From: Nocardia takedensis NBRC 100417
GTDB taxonomy: Bacteria; Actinomycetota; Actinomycetes; Mycobacteriales; Mycobacteriaceae
NCBI RefSeq assembly: GCF_000308695.1
Contig: NZ_BAGG01000115.1
Coordinates: 213,986-277,985, forward strand
Reading direction: 5' to 3'
DNA: 64,000 nucleotides
Made by a program: the position numbers and the translations under genes. Every line of letters begins with the position of its first letter. Positions within the stretch are counted from its first letter, which is position 1. This document shows positions 29,984-38,880 of the stretch, piece after piece. The notes beneath the pieces are model-generated. The model saw only the letters and a program-made list of their open reading frames with translations, searched no databases and was not told the DNA's origin.

Positions 29984-30304
29984 TCAGCTTCGGACGCCGG
30001 CGGTCGCTGGATCGAAGTCGACGGGAACGATGTTCACCTCGACGGTCAACCCGACTCGGCTCGCGAGGTTGACGAGCACGTCGATCGAGAACCTGCTGAG
30101 TTTGCCGTTCTTCAGGTCGCTGATGCGGGGCTGCGTCACACCGAGATTCTGCGCGGCCACACGCTGCGACCACCCGAACTCGTCGATGCGGTCACCGATG
30201 GCGACGAGCAGCATCGACCGAACCTTCAGATTCTCGGCCTGCGCCGCGGTGTCGGAGATGGCGTCGAAGACCGACGCGAATTCGTTCGTGTTGTCCGTGG
30301 TCAT
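29984..30304 (-). CDS. HigA-like antitoxin (HTH_37/XRE)
   Basis: A 106-residue DNA-binding antitoxin. The HTH_37-type core is at about residues 35-85: MLLVAIGDRIDEFGWSQRVAAQNLGVTQPRISDLKNGKLSRFSIDVLVNLASRVG, with the family's TQPRISDLKNGKLSRFS recognition helix. ATG 30304 begins MTTDNTNEF. It lies 103 bp downstream of the toxin gene on the same strand, giving the toxin-first order of HigBA modules. It should bind the toxin and repress from the palindrome at 30771-30788. Confidence 0.88.
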   Translation of the reverse strand: MTTDNTNEFASVFDAISDTAAQAENLKVRSMLLVAIGDRIDEFGWSQRVAAQNLGVTQPRISDLKNGKLSRFSIDVLVNLASRVGLTVEVNIVPVDFDPATAGVRS

Positions 30305-30407
30305 GGCGTTCGCCTCCGGGATGGGCGCTCGCCGCTGGCGGTTTCCCGGTTCAGGCAAGGCGAGCGCGGGGCGGATTGCACTGCGGGGTGGAGAAGTTCG
30401 CGGGTGA

Positions 30408-30761
30408 TCATGATGTTCGGATGGCAGACTCGTCGACGGCTTGGCGATACCGCTTCCTCCCCGTCTCGAGCGCGATATTCGGGGTCTGGTTCGACTTCTT
30501 CCGAGAACAGTGGAGTATGCAGACCTTGCCCGCGAGTTCGGCGACGTAGAGCACTCGGTACCAACTGTCGTTCTCGGCGATACGTATCTCCCATACTCCT
30601 CGACCGATATCGGACATCGACTTCGCCCCTGGTGGAGTGTCGCCGATCTGTACCAGATAGATGTGATGCCCCGCGTCACCACGGGCTTCCTCGGGAAAGT
30701 CGCGCAGTTCGTCGAGGGCTCGGCCGATGAACCTCACCGGTTTGGGGGTTTGCGCTCTCAC
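30408..30761 (-). CDS. HigB-like toxin (Gp49/DUF891 family)
   Basis: A 117-residue RelE-superfamily toxin, predicted to be a ribosome-dependent mRNA nuclease. Visible are RFIGRALDELRDFPEEARGDAGHHIYLVQIG, the core GVWEIRIAENDSWYRVLYVAELAGKVCILHCSRKKSNQTP, and a C-terminal ALETGRKRYRQAV helix, a good match to Gp49-like HigB proteins. GTG 30761 is chosen because TATAGT ends seven bases upstream, inside the operator side of the promoter, giving a leaderless message. The antitoxin follows. Confidence 0.87.
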   Translation of the reverse strand: MRAQTPKPVRFIGRALDELRDFPEEARGDAGHHIYLVQIGDTPPGAKSMSDIGRGVWEIRIAENDSWYRVLYVAELAGKVCILHCSRKKSNQTPNIALETGRKRYRQAVDESAIRTS

Positions 30762-30770
30762 CGGCTCGAC

Positions 30771-30788
30771 TATACACAATTTTGTATA
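30771..30788 (-). promoter_or_regulatory. Autoregulatory operator of the first HigBA module
   Basis: TATACACAATTTTGTATA, an inverted repeat with 6-bp arms TATACA/TGTATA. It overlaps the TATAGT -10 hexamer of the toxin gene, so binding by the HigA-like protein would shut the promoter. Confidence 0.8.
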
Positions 30789-30831
30789 CGCGCAGCTGGG
30801 TGCGGCTTTCCGACGAGGGACCAACTGGGGT

Positions 30832-33627
30832 TCAGAACCAGGAGGTGGCTCGGATGGTGTTGGCGAGGTCTACGAGGGCGTAGCGGTGGGCGCGGTCGGG
30901 GGCGCGGCGGGCGAGGGTGCGCAGGCCCTGTTCGGTGCCGGTGCGGAGGTCGCGTTCGGTGAGGGGGGCGTCGAACAGGGAGGTGGTGGGGTCGGTGGGG
31001 GTGTTGCCTGCGCGCAGCCAGGCCAAGGCCGCGCCGAGGACGAGGACGCGGAGTTGGGGGACGCGGTTCTCCGAGGGCGGCAGGGCGGCGACGCGGGCGG
31101 CGGCGATGTGGAGAGTGGATTCGTCCAGGTCGGCCACCGGGCGCGCGGTGAGCAGGAGCCAGACCGCGGTGAGGCGGGCGGTGGCGTAACCGCGGGAGGA
31201 GGCGGGCACTTCGTCGAGGGCTTCGACGGCTTCGTCGACGCGACCCGCCGCGGCGAGTTGGCGGGCCAGGCCGAAGGCGGCGCTCACGACGGCGCGGTCG
31301 GTGCGCCACACGCTGGCGTAGAAGCGTTCGGCGTAGGCCCGCCACTGCTCGTGGTCGGCGGAATCCCATTGTTGCAGAATCAGTTCCGCGGTGGCGGCGA
31401 GGGCGAGTTTGGGTGCGATCTCGCCGGGGAGCACGCGTAGCACGGCGTCGAAGGCGGCGAACGCCGGTTCGTATTGGTGTTCCAGCAGTTCGGCCTTGCC
31501 CGCCAACCAGTCGGCGCGCCAGTCGAGGGTGTCGAGGTCGTCCAACGTGTCGAGTACCGCGGTGGTCTCGCCCAGTTCCAGGCGGGCGGCGGCTTCGGCG
31601 AGCGCGGCTTCGAGGGCGAGGGTGGGCGGGGCGTTGTCCGGGTCGGCGGCGGCGCGCTCGGTGGCCTCGGCCAAGGCGTGCAACGCTTGTCGCGGGTCGG
31701 GGACGACGCCGGCGGCCAGCAGCGGAGCGGCCGGATCGGTGGGGTCGAGCAGCGGCGTGGGCAGCGCCGCGACGATGTCCTCGGGTTTCAGCAACGCGCT
31801 GCGGCCGAGGCCGTCGGCGTAGGCGTCGGTCTGGGAGATCAGTTCCTCGGTGCCGAAACTGGCGCGCTGCGGGCCGAAAACCGTGGACAGTTGCGGATGT
31901 TCGGTACCGCTGTCCAGCGACAGTACCTCGCGCAGAACCCCCGCCAACTGGGCCGACATCGCGCGGGCCGAGGCGAAACGCCGCTCCGGTTCCGGGTCGG
32001 TGGCGCACAGCAGCAGGCGGTGGAAGAACTCGTGACGGGCCAGGATCGGCTGGTCGGCCGGGTCGGGAATGCCGTCGGCGTAGCGACCGCGCTCCATCGG
32101 CAGATTCAGACTCAGCACGGCGAGGGTGCGGCCGACGGTGTAGATGTCGGAGGCAACGGTCGGGCCGGTCTTCTCGATCTCGGGAGCCTGGAAACCCCTG
32201 GTGCCGTATAGGTTTCCGTACGCCTCGATGGTGGCGACCGCGCCGAGGTCGATCAGTTTCACCTGATCCTCGGTCACCATCACGTTGTCGGGTTTGAGGT
32301 CGTTGTAGGTGAGCCCGATCGAATGCAGGTATTCCAGGGCGGGCAGGATCTCCAACACGTAGGCGATCGCCTCGGCGACCGGCATCCGCGCCGGGCGGGC
32401 GTAGCCGTCGAGCATCGTGCGCAGGGAACGACCGCCGACGTACTCCATCACGATGAACCCGACCGGCGCGCCGTCCGGTCCCGCGTGCTCGACGAAGTTG
32501 TGGATCTTCACGATGCTCGGATGCGCGACCTCCGCGAGGAACTGCCGCTCGGCCACCGCGACCGCCTGCGCTTCCGCGTCACCGGCGTGCAGCAGGCCCT
32601 TCAACACCACCCACCGGTCGCTGACGTTGCGGTCGATCGCCAGGTAGATCCAGCCGAGCCCCCCGTGCGCGATACAGCCCTGCACCTCGTACTGGCCGGA
32701 CACCATGTCCCCCGCGCCCAGCGACGGCCGGAAGTCGAAGGGAGCGGCGCATTTCGCGCACACCCCGACGGTCGTGGCGGGCCCGGTCACCGACGCGCGA
32801 CCCACCGGACTTCCGCACCGCCAACAGAACCGCTTGCCCTCCGCGACGACGGGATCGGACAGGACCGCCGCCAGCGGGTCCGCCGGAGCCACCGCCGGGA
32901 TGGTGACCAGACCCGCACCCAGTCGGCGCACCGTCGGACGGGAACGGGCCGTGCGCACGCTGCGCCCCGAAGTCCGCAGCGCCGCACCGGAATCGCGTTG
33001 CGAACCCGATCCGCGCGGGGAGTCCGAACCGGACTGCCACTGCTGGGTGGAGCCGGAATCGCCGGGGTTCTCCGCGGCGGCGTGCCGGGGGCCGCTCGGG
33101 CCCGCCGGTCCGGAATCCGGTTCGCGGAACCATGCGGCGGTCCCGGCGTCCGGATCGAACGGGACAGCGGATGTCGCCGGACCTCCATCGTCCTCGCGAG
33201 CGGTCAACGCGGTCGGCGGTGGCTCGTCGGACTCTCGCGGGGTGAATTCCGTCGCGGGCCCTTCGCCTCCCGTGGGCAGAACTCGCGATTCAGGTGCGGC
33301 CCGCGGCTCGAATTCGGTCGCGGCATGGTCGTCCTCGGTGAACCCCTCACCACCCGTGCCCGGCCTGTGCCGGGGATTCAATTGGGTCGGCGGCCCGCCG
33401 AACTGCTCGGGCGACGGTGACTCCGCGGCTTCCGGTTCGGACCAGAAACCCAGGTAGAGCGGTTGGGTGGATTCCTCGGGCGGGTCGGGGAGCACCGGTT
33501 CCGGAACTCGCGGCGCGTCGGCCTCGCGTTGACCGGACACGACTTCGGACCACCGGATGGTGGGGACGGCGAATTCGATTTCCGGGTTCGGCTCGTCGGC
33601 GGAGGGCCGTTCGCGATGCTCACTCAT
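30832..33627 (-). CDS. pknG: Serine/threonine protein kinase PknG
   Basis: A 931-residue soluble kinase. A disordered N-terminus (1-260) is followed by a rubredoxin-like zinc/iron site (C268, C271, C290, C293), a kinase domain from about residue 310 (K343 in VVLKG, NDLKPDN catalytic loop, LIDLGAV in the DFG position) and C-terminal TPR-like helices. In mycobacteria PknG phosphorylates GarA to control the TCA cycle and glutamate metabolism. The landmarks sit about 162 residues later than in M. tuberculosis PknG (C106, K181), so the N-terminus is longer. It is the last gene of glnX-glnH-pknG, 3 bp after glnH. Confidence 0.97.
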   Translation of the reverse strand: MSEHRERPSADEPNPEIEFAVPTIRWSEVVSGQREADAPRVPEPVLPDPPEESTQPLYLGFWSEPEAAESPSPEQFGGPPTQLNPRHRPGTGGEGFTEDDHAATEFEPRAAPESRVLPTGGEGPATEFTPRESDEPPPTALTAREDDGGPATSAVPFDPDAGTAAWFREPDSGPAGPSGPRHAAAENPGDSGSTQQWQSGSDSPRGSGSQRDSGAALRTSGRSVRTARSRPTVRRLGAGLVTIPAVAPADPLAAVLSDPVVAEGKRFCWRCGSPVGRASVTGPATTVGVCAKCAAPFDFRPSLGAGDMVSGQYEVQGCIAHGGLGWIYLAIDRNVSDRWVVLKGLLHAGDAEAQAVAVAERQFLAEVAHPSIVKIHNFVEHAGPDGAPVGFIVMEYVGGRSLRTMLDGYARPARMPVAEAIAYVLEILPALEYLHSIGLTYNDLKPDNVMVTEDQVKLIDLGAVATIEAYGNLYGTRGFQAPEIEKTGPTVASDIYTVGRTLAVLSLNLPMERGRYADGIPDPADQPILARHEFFHRLLLCATDPEPERRFASARAMSAQLAGVLREVLSLDSGTEHPQLSTVFGPQRASFGTEELISQTDAYADGLGRSALLKPEDIVAALPTPLLDPTDPAAPLLAAGVVPDPRQALHALAEATERAAADPDNAPPTLALEAALAEAAARLELGETTAVLDTLDDLDTLDWRADWLAGKAELLEHQYEPAFAAFDAVLRVLPGEIAPKLALAATAELILQQWDSADHEQWRAYAERFYASVWRTDRAVVSAAFGLARQLAAAGRVDEAVEALDEVPASSRGYATARLTAVWLLLTARPVADLDESTLHIAAARVAALPPSENRVPQLRVLVLGAALAWLRAGNTPTDPTTSLFDAPLTERDLRTGTEQGLRTLARRAPDRAHRYALVDLANTIRATSWF

Positions 33628-33630
33628 CGT

Positions 33631-34611
33631 TCAGTCCTGGTAGACCGGCGTCGGAGGGCCCGCCGCGTCGCCGAGGCTGGACAGGTAGCGGTCGTAGAGC
33701 TGTCGCCAGGTGCCGTCGGTGCGCAGGCGTTCGAGGGTGCCGTTGACGAAGCGGACCAGATCGTCGGCGTCGCGCGGGATTCCGATGCCGTAGGGCTCGG
33801 GGCTGATGCTCGCGCCGACCAGTTCGGTGTAGGGGTCCTGGGCGGCGAGGCCGGCGAGGATGGCGTCGTCGGTGCTGACGGCGTCGACTTGGCGTTGTTG
33901 CAGGACCACGAGGCAGTCGGCCCAGGTGGGGACGGTGAGCAGGGTGGCGGCGGGCTGTTCGCGGCGCAGCCGTTCCAGCGAGGTGGTGCCGCGCACCACG
34001 CACACGCGTTTGCCCGCCAGGTCGGCGACACCGGTGATGCCGGAGTTCTTCATCGCCAGCACGCGCTGGTTGGCGCGCAGGTAGACGGTGGAGAAGGCGA
34101 CGCGCTGGCGGCGTTCGCAGGTGATGGTCATGGTCTTGGCGACCAGGTCGACGGTGTGGTGTTGCAGCGCGTCCTCGCGTTCGGCCGAGCCGAGGCTGCG
34201 GAACTCGACGAGGTCGGGGCTGCCGAGCAGGTCGCGGGCGATCTCGCGGGCGATGTCGGCGTCGAAGCCGACGATGGCGCCGGTGAGCGGGTCGCGGAAG
34301 CTGAACAGGTTGCTGCCGGTGTCGAGTCCGACGATCAGCCTGCCGCGGGCGCGGATGGCGTCGAGGGTGGCCCCGATCGCGGAACTGCCCGCGCCGGTGG
34401 GCCGCAGGCTGGCGGTGGGGTCGCCGCAGGGGACGTCGTTCTTGGACGGCAGCGGCATATCCGTGAGCAGCGGAACGGCTTTGGCGGGCAGCGGCGGTTC
34501 GGTGTAGTCGCCCGCGGTGGTGGGGGCGGCGGGGTCGGTGTCGCCCGCGCACCCCGACAGCGCCGCGGCGGCGACGAGGACGGCGGCCAGTATGCCGCAC
34601 GCCCGCCTCAC
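33631..34611 (-). CDS. glnH: GlnH, substrate-binding lipoprotein of the PknG pathway
   Basis: A 326-residue periplasmic-binding (SBP_bac_3) protein. The lipoprotein signal RRACGILAAVLVAAAALSGC has the lipobox L-S-G-C. The binding domain runs from RGRLIVGLDTGSNLFSFRDPLTGAIVGFDADIAREIARDLLG, with KTMTITCERRQRVAFSTVYL and VCVVRGTTS. GTG 34611 overlaps the glnX stop by 4 bp. Mycobacterial GlnH binds Asp, Asn, Glu and Gln and signals through GlnX to PknG. Confidence 0.95.
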   Translation of the reverse strand: MRRACGILAAVLVAAAALSGCAGDTDPAAPTTAGDYTEPPLPAKAVPLLTDMPLPSKNDVPCGDPTASLRPTGAGSSAIGATLDAIRARGRLIVGLDTGSNLFSFRDPLTGAIVGFDADIAREIARDLLGSPDLVEFRSLGSAEREDALQHHTVDLVAKTMTITCERRQRVAFSTVYLRANQRVLAMKNSGITGVADLAGKRVCVVRGTTSLERLRREQPAATLLTVPTWADCLVVLQQRQVDAVSTDDAILAGLAAQDPYTELVGASISPEPYGIGIPRDADDLVRFVNGTLERLRTDGTWRQLYDRYLSSLGDAAGPPTPVYQD

Positions 34612-35957
34612 CGGTACTCCCGCAGTCGCGGCCACAGTCCGACGCCGATGGCGGCGACGGCGAGGAAGGCCAGCGCGGTCGCGCCGGGGCCGAGCAGGGT
34701 CAACGAGTCGGTGGCGGTGGCGATCCGGCCGCGCAGGGTTTCGCGGGTGCGGTCGAGTCCTTCGTCCAGCGCCCGGTCCAACGCTTCGACCTGCGCGGCG
34801 GCGTCGGCGCCGCCCGCGCCCGTGGCGACCACCGACGCGCCTTGGTAGTCGCCGCGGGCCAGCGCCTCGTTCATTCGCTGGTGGGCGGCCCGCCAACGAT
34901 CAAGGGCGGCACGGGCGTCGGTGACGGCCGCGGCGGCGGGTGCGTCACCGGGATAGCCGTCGAGCAGTTCGGTGAGTCGGGCGACGCCGGTGTCGAAGAT
35001 GCGGTCGTAGTCGCCGGTGGCGTCGCGGCGCACCAGTTTCAATGTCTCGGCCGAGCGGGCCTGCTGGGTGAGGATGCGGCTCTCGGTGAGGCGGGACGCG
35101 GGGACCGCGCCGTGGTCGCGGCCTTCGATCATCGCCGCGGCCGACACCGACCCGGCGATCACCGTCCACGCCAACAGGATCGACATCGCCGCCGAGGCGA
35201 CCAGCAGTCCGGCGTTGAGGGTGCGCCGCCAGCGCGCGGCCACCTCGACCTGCGCCCACACCAGTGCGGCGAGCGCGACGATGATCAGTCCGATCGCGAA
35301 CCAGGGCGGGCGCACGTGGTTGCGCTGGGCGACGTCGACCGCGTCCGAGCGCAGGTCCTGGAGTTCCTCGGCCATCGGCAGCAGCGTCGTCTGCATCTGG
35401 TTGGACGCCTCGCTGAGATAGGCCGCGCCGACGGGGTTCCCGAAGCGGTTGTTGGTGCGCGCTGTCTCCACCAGGCCGGTGTAGACGGGCAGGCCGGTGG
35501 CGATGCCGGTGCGCAATCGGGTGTCGACGGAGTTCTCGGGGCGGTCGTGACCGGCGGTGCCGGAATGGATGACGACCTCCGCGGCGGCTTCGCCGACGGC
35601 TTGGGCGTAGCGGTCGCGCACCGTCTCGGGTTCCACGCCGCCGGAGATGAACGCGGTGCTCGCGGCGGCGTCGGCGATCGACAGCGACGTGTACAGCTTG
35701 TGCGCGGAATGCGAGTCGGGTTCGGTGTCGGCGAGCAGCACCTCCAGCGCCGCCTGCCGTTCACTCACCGTGTTCGAGGTCACCGAACCCGCTCCGAGAC
35801 ACAGTCCGATCAGCAGCAATCCCAAGGCGATCAGCTTGGCGGGCGAGGAGCTCGCGAAGGTGCGCAGTTCGTCCGGGTCCAGGTGGACGCGCGAGACCGC
35901 GGCGGGCAGAGTCGCCAGAGTCGGGCGCGTAGCCACCGTCTCCCCGGTCCGAGCCAT
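34608..35957 (-). CDS. glnX: GlnX, membrane transducer of the PknG pathway
   Basis: A 449-residue membrane protein with four hydrophobic segments: LIALGLLLIGLCLGAGSV near residue 45, WFAIGLIIVALAALVWAQV, LLVASAAMSILLAWTVIAGSV, and ALAFLAVAAIGVGLWP close to the end. Two extracellular helical domains lie between them. In mycobacteria GlnX couples GlnH ligand binding to PknG. ATG 35957 (MARTGETVATRPTLATLPAAV) has GGAGGTG upstream. It is the first gene of the operon, divergent from the Nudix gene. Confidence 0.94.
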   Translation of the reverse strand: MARTGETVATRPTLATLPAAVSRVHLDPDELRTFASSSPAKLIALGLLLIGLCLGAGSVTSNTVSERQAALEVLLADTEPDSHSAHKLYTSLSIADAAASTAFISGGVEPETVRDRYAQAVGEAAAEVVIHSGTAGHDRPENSVDTRLRTGIATGLPVYTGLVETARTNNRFGNPVGAAYLSEASNQMQTTLLPMAEELQDLRSDAVDVAQRNHVRPPWFAIGLIIVALAALVWAQVEVAARWRRTLNAGLLVASAAMSILLAWTVIAGSVSAAAMIEGRDHGAVPASRLTESRILTQQARSAETLKLVRRDATGDYDRIFDTGVARLTELLDGYPGDAPAAAAVTDARAALDRWRAAHQRMNEALARGDYQGASVVATGAGGADAAAQVEALDRALDEGLDRTRETLRGRIATATDSLTLLGPGATALAFLAVAAIGVGLWPRLREYR

Positions 35958-36090
35958 GTGCACCTCCGTGGGTCCGCGCCACCCGTGGGCGCTCGCGTCG
36001 CAGTTTATTGTGGTCGTACCGGTGCCGCGGCTCGGGCGACCCCCCTGCGGTGGATGTGCCGGGGTCGCGGCTGGATGAGGATGGGTAGCG

Positions 36091-36762
36091 ATGCGTGGTG
36101 ACGGAGACGGTTGGTCGCTCGGCCCGGACGGCATGCGGCACTGGGGGAAGTTCGGCGCAGCCGGGTTGTTGCTGCGCGCCCCGCTCGCGGGCGGCGGTGT
36201 CGCCGTCCTGCTCCAGCACCGCGCGCCGTGGAGTCATCAGGGCGGCACCTGGGCGTTGCCCGGCGGCGCGCTGGACAGTCACGAATCCCCGACGACGGCC
36301 GCGGTCCGCGAAGCGTGGGAGGAGGCCGGTATCCGCCCCGACGACGTGCGGGTGCGCGGCGAGCGGGTGACGGCGTCGGCACCCAGCGGTTGGATCTACA
36401 CCACCGTCGTGGCCGACACCACCGAACCCTTGCGCACCAGCCGCAACCGCGAGAGCACCGAATTGGCTTGGGTTCCCGAGGACGAGGTGGCCGACCGGCA
36501 GTTGCATCCGGGTTTCGCCGCGGCCTGGCCCGGGTTGCGGGCCGCGCCGGCGCGGGTCAGCCCGGGGGACGACGAAGAACTCGCGGCGGCGCTTCCCCGG
36601 ATCGTGGATCTGGCCGAGGACGGGTTCCTCTGGCTGCATTCCGAACCCGACGGCCCTGGCGCCGACGCGCGGATCGTGGACACCGCGGCGGAGAATCCGG
36701 TGGACGCCGTCCCGTCGGAGGCCGCCGTGCTCGCGCTGACCCGCTCGCAGATACTCGGCTGA
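36091..36762 (+). CDS. mutT3: Nudix hydrolase, MutT3-like
   Basis: A 223-residue Nudix protein. The complete box GGALDSHESPTTAAVREAWEEAGI starts at about residue 57 with its REAWEEAGI helix. The substrate side includes HRAPWSHQGGTWALPGG. Position next to glnX and thiE matches mutT3 (Rv0413) of M. tuberculosis, linked to oxidised-nucleotide clean-up, although the true substrate is not fixed by sequence. ATG 36091 follows GAGGA. The C-terminal 80 residues are an extension with no recognised motif. Confidence 0.85.
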   Translation: MRGDGDGWSLGPDGMRHWGKFGAAGLLLRAPLAGGGVAVLLQHRAPWSHQGGTWALPGGALDSHESPTTAAVREAWEEAGIRPDDVRVRGERVTASAPSGWIYTTVVADTTEPLRTSRNRESTELAWVPEDEVADRQLHPGFAAAWPGLRAAPARVSPGDDEELAAALPRIVDLAEDGFLWLHSEPDGPGADARIVDTAAENPVDAVPSEAAVLALTRSQILG

Positions 36763-36809
36763 CCCGCCCCGACGCCGGTCCACTCCCCCGCACACGCTCC
36801 TCACGTCGA

Positions 36810-37508
36810 TCAGCCGGCCTCCACCAGCGCGGACTTGAGCGCGCGCGCCGCGGCCTCCGGGTCGTCGGCCTCGGTGATCGCGCGCACCACCACGATCCGC
36901 CGCGCGCCCGCTTCCAGCACTTCGGGCAGACGCTCGGCGTCGATGCCGCCGATGGCGAACCACGGGCGGGTGGGGTGGGCGTCGGCGGTCGAGCGCACCA
37001 ACTCGACGCTCGCCGCCGCGCGGCCCGGTTTGGTCGGGGTGGCCCACACGGGGCCGGTGCAGAAGTAGTCGGTGTGCTCGTCGATGGCGGCCAGACCGGC
37101 TTGGGCCCGGTTGTGGGTGGATCGTCCGATGACGACGTCGGGGCCCAGCACACGCCGCGCGTACCAGGGCGGCAGATCGTTCTGGCCCAGGTGCAGGACG
37201 TCCGCGCCCGCGGCGTAGGCGATGTCGGCGCGGTCGTTCACCGCGAACAGCGCGCCGTGCCTGCGCGCCGCCGATTTCAGTTCGGCCAGCGCGCCGAGTT
37301 CGGCTTTGGCCTCGAGCGGCCCGTACTTCGCCTCACCGGGCGACCCCTTGTCGCGCAACTGGATGATGTCGACCCCGCCCGCGAACGCGGCCTCGGCGAA
37401 CCTGGCCAGATCACCGCGCTCCCGACGCGCATCCGTGCACAGATACAGCAGGGCACTGCCGAGACGGTCCCGAGGTGACAGGGGTCGCTTGGGTTGGGAG
37501 GGTTGCAC
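36810..37508 (-). CDS. thiE: Thiamin-phosphate synthase ThiE
   Basis: A 232-residue TIM-barrel enzyme that joins HMP-PP and the thiazole phosphate. Visible motifs: GVDIIQLRDKG (diphosphate and pyrimidine binding), FAVNDRADIAYAAGADVLHLGQNDLP (metal Asp), GRSTHN, FCTGPVWATPTKPG (thiazole phosphate loop) and FAIGGIDAERLPEVLEAGARRIVVVRAI. GTG 37508 gives the usual size. It is transcribed away from thiO-thiS-thiG with only 56 bp between, so the divergent promoters overlap. No TPP riboswitch fits in this gap. Confidence 0.96.
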   Translation of the reverse strand: MQPSQPKRPLSPRDRLGSALLYLCTDARRERGDLARFAEAAFAGGVDIIQLRDKGSPGEAKYGPLEAKAELGALAELKSAARRHGALFAVNDRADIAYAAGADVLHLGQNDLPPWYARRVLGPDVVIGRSTHNRAQAGLAAIDEHTDYFCTGPVWATPTKPGRAAASVELVRSTADAHPTRPWFAIGGIDAERLPEVLEAGARRIVVVRAITEADDPEAAARALKSALVEAG

Positions 37509-37564
37509 GCCCTCGACCGTAGCCGCGCTACCGTGGGGATGCGAACAAGGAGGCCAGAAGGCAG

Positions 37565-38665
37565 GTGGAACGAATGCGAACGCTGGCCGTCGTCGGTGGC
37601 GGGGCCGTCGGTCTCGCGCTGGCCTGGCGGGCCGCCGACGCCGGATGGTCGGTGACGCTGTTCGATCCCGCCGTCGCCTCGGGCGCGTCCTGGGTGGCGG
37701 GCGGCATGCTGGCCCCGCTGTCGGAGGGGTGGCCCGGCGAGGACGGTGTGCTGGCCTTCGGGGCGGCGTCGCTGCGGCGCTGGCCGGAGTTCGCCGCGCG
37801 CCTGGACGCGGTGACCGGCACCTCGGTGTTCGTCGCCGAACAGACTCTGACCGCCGCGCTGGACGGGGCCGACGCCGCCGATCTGCGCACCGTGGCCGAC
37901 TGGGTCGGCGAACGCGGTCACGAGATGACGCTGCTGGACCGCGCGGGCGTGCGAGCACTGGAACCGGCGCTGGCGCGCACCGTGCGGGCGGGTCTGCTCG
38001 CCCCCACCGAACCGGCCGTGGACAACCGCCTGTTGCTCGCCGCCCTGCGCACCGCCTGCGCTCACGCGGGCGTGCGGGTCCGCGCCGAGCGGGTCGAGGA
38101 CCTGGATCTGCCGTTCGATCGGATCGTGCTGGCCGCGGGCGCCGCCTCCGCGCGTCTGGCCCCCGAACTTCCCGTGCGACCGGTCAAGGGCGAGATCCTG
38201 CGACTGCGGCGCCGTCCGGGTGCGGTCCCCGCCCCGACCAGGGTGATCCGCGCCCGCGTGCACGGCCGCCCCGTCTACCTGGTGCCGCGCGCCGACGGAC
38301 TCGTGGTCGGAGCCACCCAGTACGAAGCCGGATTCGACACCGCCGTCACCGTCGGCGGCGTCCGCGACCTGATCGCCGACGCCGAGACGGTGCTGCCCGG
38401 CATCTCCGAATACGAACTCGCCGAGGCGAGCGCGGGTTCGCGCCCCGGAACCCCCGACAACCTGCCGCTCGTCGGCGCGCTCACCGAGCGGGTGCTCGTC
38501 GCCACCGGCCACGGCCGCAACGGCATGCTGACCCTGCCGCTGACCGTGGACGCGATACTCGGACTACTCGCGGACCGACCGGTTCCCGAAGCGGAATCCG
38601 CCGACCCGCAACGCTTCTCGACGGCGGCGCGGCCGACCGTCCCGTCCGCAGGAGGAATACGATGA
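37565..38665 (+). CDS. thiO: Glycine oxidase ThiO
   Basis: A 366-residue FAD-dependent DAO-family oxidase that makes dehydroglycine for thiazole assembly. The FAD motif TLAVVGGGAVGLALAWRAADAGWSVTLFDP is at the start, ASWVAGGMLAPLSEG is the ThiO motif, and GHGRNGMLTLPLTVDAI closes the domain. GTG 37565 is chosen because AAGGAGG (37547-37553) lies 11 bases upstream; ATG 37574 is the alternative. The stop overlaps the thiS start by 4 bp. Confidence 0.95.
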   Translation: MERMRTLAVVGGGAVGLALAWRAADAGWSVTLFDPAVASGASWVAGGMLAPLSEGWPGEDGVLAFGAASLRRWPEFAARLDAVTGTSVFVAEQTLTAALDGADAADLRTVADWVGERGHEMTLLDRAGVRALEPALARTVRAGLLAPTEPAVDNRLLLAALRTACAHAGVRVRAERVEDLDLPFDRIVLAAGAASARLAPELPVRPVKGEILRLRRRPGAVPAPTRVIRARVHGRPVYLVPRADGLVVGATQYEAGFDTAVTVGGVRDLIADAETVLPGISEYELAEASAGSRPGTPDNLPLVGALTERVLVATGHGRNGMLTLPLTVDAILGLLADRPVPEAESADPQRFSTAARPTVPSAGGIR

Positions 38666-38880
38666 CCGCCACATCCGTCCCCATCGGTGTCACCGTGAAC
38701 GGGGAGGACCACGAATTCGCCGAACCGCTCACCGTCCGCGAACTGCTCGAACGGTTGGCGCTGCCGTGCAAAGGCGTCGCGCTGGCCGTCGACGGCGCGG
38801 TGTTCCCCAAATCGCGCTGGGACGAACAGGTCGGGCGCGGCTGGACCATCGAGGTGCTCACGGCGGTCCAAGGTGGCTGA
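38662..38880 (+). CDS. thiS: Sulfur carrier protein ThiS
   Basis: A 72-residue ubiquitin-like carrier ending in the essential Gly-Gly (LTAVQGG). It opens VTVNGEDHEFAEPLTVRELLERL and has VALAVDGAVFPKSRWDEQ. GGAGGAAT lies upstream of ATG 38662, which overlaps the thiO stop. Its C-terminal thiocarboxylate gives sulfur to ThiG. The last codons overlap the thiG start by 8 bp, so the three genes are tightly coupled. Confidence 0.96.
   Translation: MTATSVPIGVTVNGEDHEFAEPLTVRELLERLALPCKGVALAVDGAVFPKSRWDEQVGRGWTIEVLTAVQGG

Noticed and set aside
37509..37564. TPP riboswitch between thiE and thiO
   Set aside because: Only 56 bp are available and no CTGAGA/ACCTGA-type core is present on either strand.
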